A stretch of DNA of 64,000 bases from contig CM048552.1 in assembly GCA_026413225.1 (NCBI GenBank), positions 131,763,053-131,827,052 on the forward strand. Direction: 5' to 3'. The notes under the pieces were generated by a model, which was not told the origin of the DNA, ran no database searches, and worked only from the letters and a program-made list of their open reading frames with translations. Positions 1 to 64,000 of the stretch are shown one piece after another. How positions within the stretch are numbered: position 1 is the first letter of the stretch; each line of letters begins with the position of its first letter. The stretch is from Otis tarda (lineage: Eukaryota; Chordata; Aves; Otidiformes; Otididae). The position numbers were made by a program, and so were the translations under genes.

Positions 1-3000
1 ACTGCAAACATTTAGCTGAAGCCATTGGAAATTTTATCTGGTTGGAATGGATTTAATGAGACACTGAATGGTTGTTTGTTTCATTAATCTTGTATCAAGT
101 GACTTTAAAAAAGAAAATATTGGCAGATTTCTACAATTGCTTAGAGCATCCCTATGTCTTGTCACTGTTAACACATCAGCCTTTCCGATTTCCTGTGATT
201 CACTAAATATTGACACAAAAAGCCTTATATAGGATTAACAGGCTATTCATTTCCACTTGCTCTTTTTCCTCTTCCCTGTTTAAGGAGCCATCTCCATATG
301 GGCTTGTATCATCGCATGGTCCTGGAATGATTGCTAGGGATCTAAAATATCCATCTTCAGAGTAGGCACCTGTCTTTTTCACCAGTAAATCACCCATGGG
401 ACACAAGGAAGGGTGCTAGTATGCTCTGGAGTTTGCCAACCACCAGCTCATAATGAGTGGTGAAGAAACTTTTCAGGGTAAGTCAACCATGAGTGAAGTT
501 CCTTTTTCACAGAAGTCATATACATGGTAGCGTGATTCTGTCACATACCTGAATTACGGGGTGGGGGGGGCAGGGCTCACAGCAGGAATTCCCCAGCTGC
601 AGTGGAACAGCACATATCATACAGGAAAATGGGGAAAACGATACCTACTGCCTGTGTACACCATGCACAACTGCAGTCCCTTGTGATTTACATTTGGTGA
701 TGATGCTACAGGTTTTATTGATCATGGGAGAAAACATATGGACATGGTGGCTGGACACAAAACTGGGTTCCCCTCTGAACAGCACTCCTTGGTTCTCTAC
801 AGGGGAGAGAATGTGAGAGGCACCAATGTGAGATGCTAGTGGGAGAGCAAGTGATCTAAACTGAGGGAACACATGGATCTTTCAAACCAGTAGAGGTAGC
901 AAACTGTATTTTTAGGCCTGATCACTACAACAGCAGGTATTTCAGAAAAGATCAGCAGGCTGCTGGGAATGAGGATCAGATGTTGTCAAGCAGGATAAAG
1001 GACAGCTGTTAGCTCAGCCAGGAGAATCCCGTTGAGTGTAATTAAGGGTCAGGAAAGAGAAAGTAAAGCTTTCTAGATTTAAAAGGGATTCTTGGCTAAG
1101 AGACACTGGATAATCTGTAAAAGGAAGTGAAGAGTAAGGTTGTTAAGAATAGATGATTTGGTGGGTAGCTTTTGAAGAGACCAAGGGATGGGTGAGGCCA
1201 TTAAAACTATTTAATTGGGAGAGCATAAAATCAGGAAATTGAGGTAGTAAGGTTAGATCCCAAAAAAGCTAGATAAGCTAGACTCTTTAAATCAGACCTA
1301 ATTTGATAACAATAATAGAAAGGTATGTGACCCTTAAAGTCCTAGGTCTGGAGGAGGAGACAGGGAGGGTACATAGAATGCTGTGCTCTCCTCTAGGCCT
1401 GCTGTGTTTTATAGCAGTGACTGGTGAAACATGAAACCAACAAGTTTGTTATCACTACGCTATCTCATATAATATAATATGATCTCATATTCTAACACTT
1501 TTGTATCTTTTTTTTTCCTTTTTTTTTGTGAACAGCTAGATTATGTCATATGTAACCCAGGAGAACTCTGGCTTTTGGAGACTGATCCTTGTTCATACTC
1601 TACTGTTTGTTTCTTTTTTGTCTCAAAATACCACAATCTCAAATGCTGATCTGCTTCTCAGTGTTCCTCTGTGACACGGTGACAACTTGTATTTAGTATT
1701 TGATAGCAGATTTCCATGTAAGATTTCAAGACTCAGCAGAAGGTTGCTTATACTCTGTGGTGAACAGGATAATCTTTGTCATTCAGAAGATAAATCTGAG
1801 CTATCTGTATGTACAGAAACTCTAAAATGAGAACATATGTTGGAGACAGGTATGCTGTAATGAGACCATACTTTATTGAATTCCAGATTTCCACTCAGGA
1901 TGTAGAAACCACAGGCACAATATTTCCTGCTAGTATAGTGACCACAGATAAAACTTAGAGCAGTAATATCATTGAGCCTGATCCATTATGCTTTACTCCT
2001 TCACTGCAATTTTATGTAAACATACATACATCCAGAAAAGCTAGAGTTCTAAGCAGTGAGTCAAACACCGTATCTCTAATACATGTAGGATTTAGAAGTA
2101 TTCTTATTGTCATTATCACATCTTCTACTACACTTGCAGGGTCAGAACTTCAAACAAGAGCATGCCAGAGGAAATTGTACGAAATGTTTGCATTCCTGTA
2201 CGCTTCCATCATCCAGGGGCCTATAATGGTGAAAGCACTCTTCAGCAGATGTTGTTTGAAAGGTCAGGTTAAGTCTTAATACACGATAGACATTCATTTT
2301 GGTTCTTCCCTTTTTAATTACTGATTATAACTCTCTTTAACCCTGGTTTGTAGAGCAAACACTTCTGGTGTCTCTGCTATGACAATTCACACCAGCTGGA
2401 AACTTTTTGCGGCGCTTTGTCTCTCTCCCCCTGGTCTTTGTCAGTTTTCCAAACATCAATGAAACCATCCTTTCACTATTCCAATGAGGTTAAGGAGATG
2501 TTCTTTATATTTGCAACTAAAGCACAGAGCTACCAGTTCTAATTAGCACTAAGGCTTCTTTAGTCTGTTTTGGCAGGATGTATTTACACTTCTCCAATCA
2601 AGGCCTCTTCACACTTTTGAAAACATCATTAACAAAGACTAAGTCTCCTTAGTTGAATCTCATCTATATTAAGTGACTTGCTAAATTACGCAATTGTCCT
2701 TTGTGATCTGCTAGGAATTGAATCCAGGTGTCTTGACAGTAAGTGACTGGCTGCATTACCAGCTATACAAATAAACGTATTGATTTTTTTTTAACTCTTT
2801 AGAGGTTTTTCCCATGTAAATTTAGACAGTAATTTCTGTATATTTTCTTGTGCATTAAATTCAAATTATACTATGATTTTAATTCACACTTGTGGAATGC
2901 ATCTACTTGTTCATATTCTATTCATTTTAATCCAGAAGATACTGCATTATAATTCGCAACCGATAGACTACTACACCTTCTAGATGAGCGCTGGACTGTG

Positions 3001-6000
3001 GGTTTTGTTGCCATAAACAGTTCATTTTGGTTTTCCATCCCTTTTATTTGTATTTTAAAAATACAATTTCAAGCTCCGAAATATTATGCTGATAGTAATA
3101 TTAGCAAACTAATCCTGTTTTATACTTCTTATTTTTTTTAGTATGATTATGGTGATTTACTAACTCTGCCATGAATTCTGCCTTAACTGCAAAGAGTAAG
3201 TAGGTACTACTTCAAACCTAAACAAAGCATTAGATGCCACCGACCATAAGCAAGCTTCTCCAATTTCTACGGCTCACATATCAAGATGCCTTCTGTGGGG
3301 AAAGACAGGTATGTCCTACTAAGCTGATGTCTCCTTTTCAATGGGGTGACATTTTAGTGAGATTTGTTAGAAGTAAGATCAAAAAAATGGTGTAGCTTGT
3401 GAAGCCCACCTAATTCATATGATGACAGGTTAACAGGTTTTTATACAACACTGTCATTTGAGTGCCATATGCTACCCTTTTCCCAATGAACGTGATAAAA
3501 TTTTCCAGTGCAATGCATGTAAAACATCACAAAGGTGAAATCAACCCCCACAACTGAGTCTGGTGACAGACAGTTATTAATGGTGACGATAGTCAAGTAG
3601 TGATGGCTGTGCCTAGAGGGAAAGAGATTGAAAGGAAAGGTCTGCTGCCACAGGTGAAAGCACGATCTTGCTTTGGCCTGAGACAAAAGGAATGAAAAAC
3701 AGGAGCTGCTGTCTTGAGGCAAAATATCTTCAGTGTCTTGCTGCTCACTGGGAGGACGATCCAACTCTTGAGCTTTGCAGGATCTGAAAGTCAGAATCCC
3801 CCGCATCTCCCAGAGATTAACTGATATGTTTCTCTTTCCCGTGGAGACAATTTCCAGATGATTTTCTTGCCCTGAAGTCTGTTCTTGCATAGTAGCTCCT
3901 ATTAAAATCCCAATACAGCTTTCTCCTTTATAAAATTTAAATGTGTGGTGTGATAATACTCAAACCCCCGAACAACGAAATGGCATACTTCTGCCTACCC
4001 TCCACACTTCAGTGCCTGAGAAAAGGTCAGATTTCTATTGTTATGCTAGTGCATAAGATCTTTGCCCTTGTTTTTTCTGGGTGTGTAGGATGCGTACAGG
4101 GGAGGACAAAAAATGACCAACATAACAAAATTTAGAGATGCTAACTGAAATGTGACACCCGCTCTTCTTCTAAAAAGAGTTTTTAATTCAAACAAGTAAT
4201 TTGGAATAGGTACTTATAGCAGAAAAGGACTAGATAACTATGAAAGGAAAAGAGGAGATGATGGAATTTTTTACTTAGAGGAAGGAAGTCTTTTCATATA
4301 AAGGACTGCTTGAACAATGTTAAACACAAGCTTAGGTTTAGAGTTTTCCTGTTGTTGTTGCCACCTTTCAGCTGCTCAGGTTCTTTTCCCTAATGGCACA
4401 TCTCAAACATATGTACCTGACTGTGTAGTTGATGCAGGTACAAATGCATGAGCTTTGATAATGTAAAGTGAATTATCCCTGTGAGAGAACAGAAACTGAT
4501 GTTTCCAGAGGGATAGAAGGAAACAATTTTTTTCATCATGGATTTTTACATGAGCTCAAAGATTAATTTTTTTTTAGAAGTCCTGATTTGTGTGTCAAAC
4601 TCACAATGTACAACTGCTGTGAATATGAGGGGTTTTTACTCAACACTCCAGCAGCCAGTTTGAGACCAAAGTGACCTGGTACTGATCAGACTACAAAAAA
4701 AATATTTCTTGCTATTAACATCATGCAATCAAGCATAAAAGCTACCAAGGACTACTGAATTATCTATTTTCTATTACCTTGCTCTAAATTTCATACCAAT
4801 AACTGGCCAGTTTTGCAAATTGCCCGGTTTTGAAAGAAGCAGTCCCAACCTCTCTTCAACCTTTAACTCAGACTTTGATAGGATTAGTTGGTGGGTGATG
4901 TTTGGTTTGTTAGGGTTTTTTTGTTTGTTTGGTTTTTTTTGAGAAGACAACAACAGAAGGTAAAAAGGATAGGGTTAGTTTTGACGTAGATCTGTTTCCC
5001 CAGCCTAACTCACTAAGTGGCAGCACATGCAATTGCACCACTTCAAAAGGGAGGCTGATGCAAGGGCCAGACTGAACAGCAGTGAGCAAGAGGAAGGCAC
5101 AGCTGCTTCTCCTGGCAGTGGTGATGGCTTCAAGTGGTCATTCAACTATGACCTTTTACTCCAGATATGGAAGCCTCTGTAGTACCAGCTGAAGTCTGAT
5201 TCATTATAAGCAACTGCCTATCCACTCCTTTGTACCTCTTTGTAGATACGTATTTATGCTTACACGAATATGAAGTGGGATCAAAAATGCTACCAAGCAG
5301 AAACAGAAGTAGCTTGTGTTCAACACAGTAGTGTGTGCATGCACATACGCACATTTTTAATTAGCACTCTTGCCATTCCTCCCACCCTTAAAAAACTTCA
5401 AAATATTTAAAGAATGTTAACTTTTGTCAAGGATGGAAAAAAGCACGTAACCTGTGAAAATCTAGAAATGCTTTGGGACGCTGGGGGCTGTTAAAAATGA
5501 AGCAGCCTTCTCAAACACAGTTCTGAAAAATTTGGCTTTGACAGCAAGATGTCTGACACCAGCACCCATCTTCAGTTGCTGGTCTAATGTTTCAAGGATT
5601 CTTCGGCATCAGCCAAGCCATCTGACGTTGCAAAAGGATGGGTGTTTATTACAGTGCTTAATATTTTAAGAGAGCCATGTAAGACCACATACGTTCGTGG
5701 ATCTCAGTATATGTTTAACTCAGTTGTTTGTGTACTAGCTAACCGCTGAGTATAAAAAGTTCTGTTTTCAGAACCTGTGGGGTTTTTTTTTTTGACAGCT
5801 TTATCTTCACGTCTCCTGGCCTGCAGAAATATGACTTTCCCGCTTTGAGGCAACTCTTACTCATGCACTCCAACCACTGCTTAAACGGTATTGCAATAAA
5901 AACAAAATTCCTGCATCTTAATTCATTTCCCTCTTTGCCTAATGATATTCTGCACAACACTACGTCTGCCTCCCAACTTTTCCACCCGCTCTCCTGTTTA

Positions 6001-6029
6001 CTCAAAGAGACTTTTTGCCTCTCTTGTTC
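1..6029. other. Intergenic / 5' flanking DNA, no supported gene
   Basis: This AT-rich sequence upstream of the promoter contains only short scattered open frames. The longest is a 149-codon minus-strand frame at 3441-3890 with no family I recognise. A guanine-rich run (558-575) and a T/G-patterned tract (4901-4940) are present. A TATA-like TATAAAAAG at 5752 has no associated gene that I can see. No tRNA, CR1 or LTR was recognised. Confidence 0.6.
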
Positions 6030-6583
6030 CCCTCACAAGCTCACCCACTCGAGCAGCGGCAGCCCCGGGCCTTGGCCGGGCTCCTCCACGCCCCTCTAAC
6101 AACCCTTTCGCTCAGGGCCGGCCTGACCGGACCTGGCAGCGGCAACGGCCACGACAAAACCCCGCACGAGCGCTTCGTGTAACGAACCGCGCCTGGACCG
6201 CTGCCGCCGTTCCGCCCAGAGGGCCTGCCGAAACCGACTGAGGCGGAGAGCGGCGAAGTACGGACGGGCCTCGCCCCCGGGAGCCTCAGCCCTGCTGCCC
6301 GCGGTCACCGAGCGCTTCCCCCGCCCGCCAGCCAGCCAGGCGCGGCGGCACGGCCGCGCCCGCCACTGACCCGATCCTGGCCGGGTCTCCCGCAGCGCCG
6401 CGCTCCAGGCTCTCGCCCTCGGCTCGGCTCCGCTCTGCTCTGCCATGCGCGGCCGCGGCCTCCCGCTGAGCCGAGCGCGCCTCGCCGGCCCCATCCCCCG
6501 CGGCCGGCGAAGGCCGGGGCGGCCAGGGACCCGCCCGGCAGTGGCGCGCGCAGGCGTCGTTGACCGGCCAGGTACGGGCCGGG

Positions 6584-6604
6584 CGCCATGTTGTGAGCGG
6601 AAGC
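6584..6604 (+). promoter_or_regulatory. Candidate YY1-like and ETS-like sites in the core promoter
   Basis: CGCCATGTTG (6584-6593) fits the YY1 core CCATNTT. It is followed at once by GCGGAAGC (597-604 in the 6000 block), an ETS/GABP-like GGAA core. Such pairs are common close to the start site of TATA-less CpG-island genes. The sites lie about 240-260 bases upstream of the ATG, so transcription may begin shortly downstream. Function is inferred from the motifs only. Confidence 0.4.
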
Positions 6605-6649
6605 TGGGCCCGAGCGGTGGGGCCGGGGGGAGGGCGGAAGCGCGGCTCC

Positions 6650-6841
6650 GCCTGGCAGCGGGGAGGGGGCGGAGGGACGGACGGCGGCAGCGGGCAGTAG
6701 TCGCCGCTTGTCGGTGGAGCTAGCTGAGGTGTCCCGCGCCCTCCGAAGGGTTCGTTGCTTGCCTCGCCGCCCCCGCCTCGTCCACCGCCGCCGGGGTGCG
6801 GGGAAGCGGAGCGCGGAGGCTGCGGGAGCCGGGCGGGGAAG
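6650..6841 (+). other. RPS6KA3: Probable 5' untranslated region of RPS6KA3 exon 1
   Basis: This GC-rich stretch precedes the start codon. It contains an in-frame TGA (6725-6727) and no upstream ATG in the coding frame after that stop. The real transcription start cannot be read from the sequence, so the 5' boundary is an estimate. An ATG at 6588 would give only a two-codon upstream frame (ATG TTG TGA) if it were transcribed. Confidence 0.5.

Positions 6842-64000
<57,159 letters not shown>

Noticed and set aside
5750-5760. TATA-like box TATAAAAAG upstream of the CpG island
   Set aside because: It lies about 1.1 kb before the start codon in AT-rich DNA, no gene start follows, and the promoter itself looks TATA-less.

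Overview
The window is vertebrate nuclear DNA, almost certainly from a bird. Two antisense CR1 LINEs end in the ATTCTATGAT-type 3' tail, a solo ERVL-like LTR of avian style is present, and the coding sequence is an orthologue of RPS6KA3 (RSK2) with long AT-rich introns. I cannot name the species.

There is one gene that I can prove. Its first 13 coding exons lie on the + strand from 6842 to 63545. All splice junctions are GT-AG, exon phases agree at every junction, and no frameshift or internal stop is present. Together they give 368 codons plus one base. This covers the variable N-terminus, the whole N-terminal AGC-type kinase domain and the start of the AGC C-terminal tail. The rest of the gene (turn and hydrophobic motifs, linker, C-terminal CaMK-type kinase, ERK-docking tail) lies beyond 64000.

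Layout: 1-6030 is intergenic or 5' flank with no gene I can support. 6030-7650 is a strong CpG island holding the TATA-less promoter, the 5'UTR and exon 1. Intron 1 (12.8 kb) is mostly unique AT-rich DNA with one old CR1 fragment. Exon 2 is at 19680. Intron 2 (22.7 kb) carries most of the mobile DNA: a 1168-bp antisense solo LTR flanked by a 5-bp duplication, a 1.27-kb antisense CR1 with part of a dead reverse transcriptase, a short CR1 tail, a second fragment of the same LTR family in sense, and an unexplained open region on the minus strand near 33.5-34.0 kb. Exons 3-13 are spread over 42452-63545. Intron 11 holds a 0.4-kb CR1 ending only about 68 bases before exon 12.

I found no tRNA, rRNA, CRISPR or prokaryotic feature, and no convincing undescribed system. 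The points most worth a second look are the CR1 beside a weak splice acceptor, a perfect 13-bp-stem hairpin (39774-39804), a nested inverted repeat (10224-10276), the minus-strand open region at 33542-33978, and recurrent T/G- or A/C-patterned tracts in both orientations.
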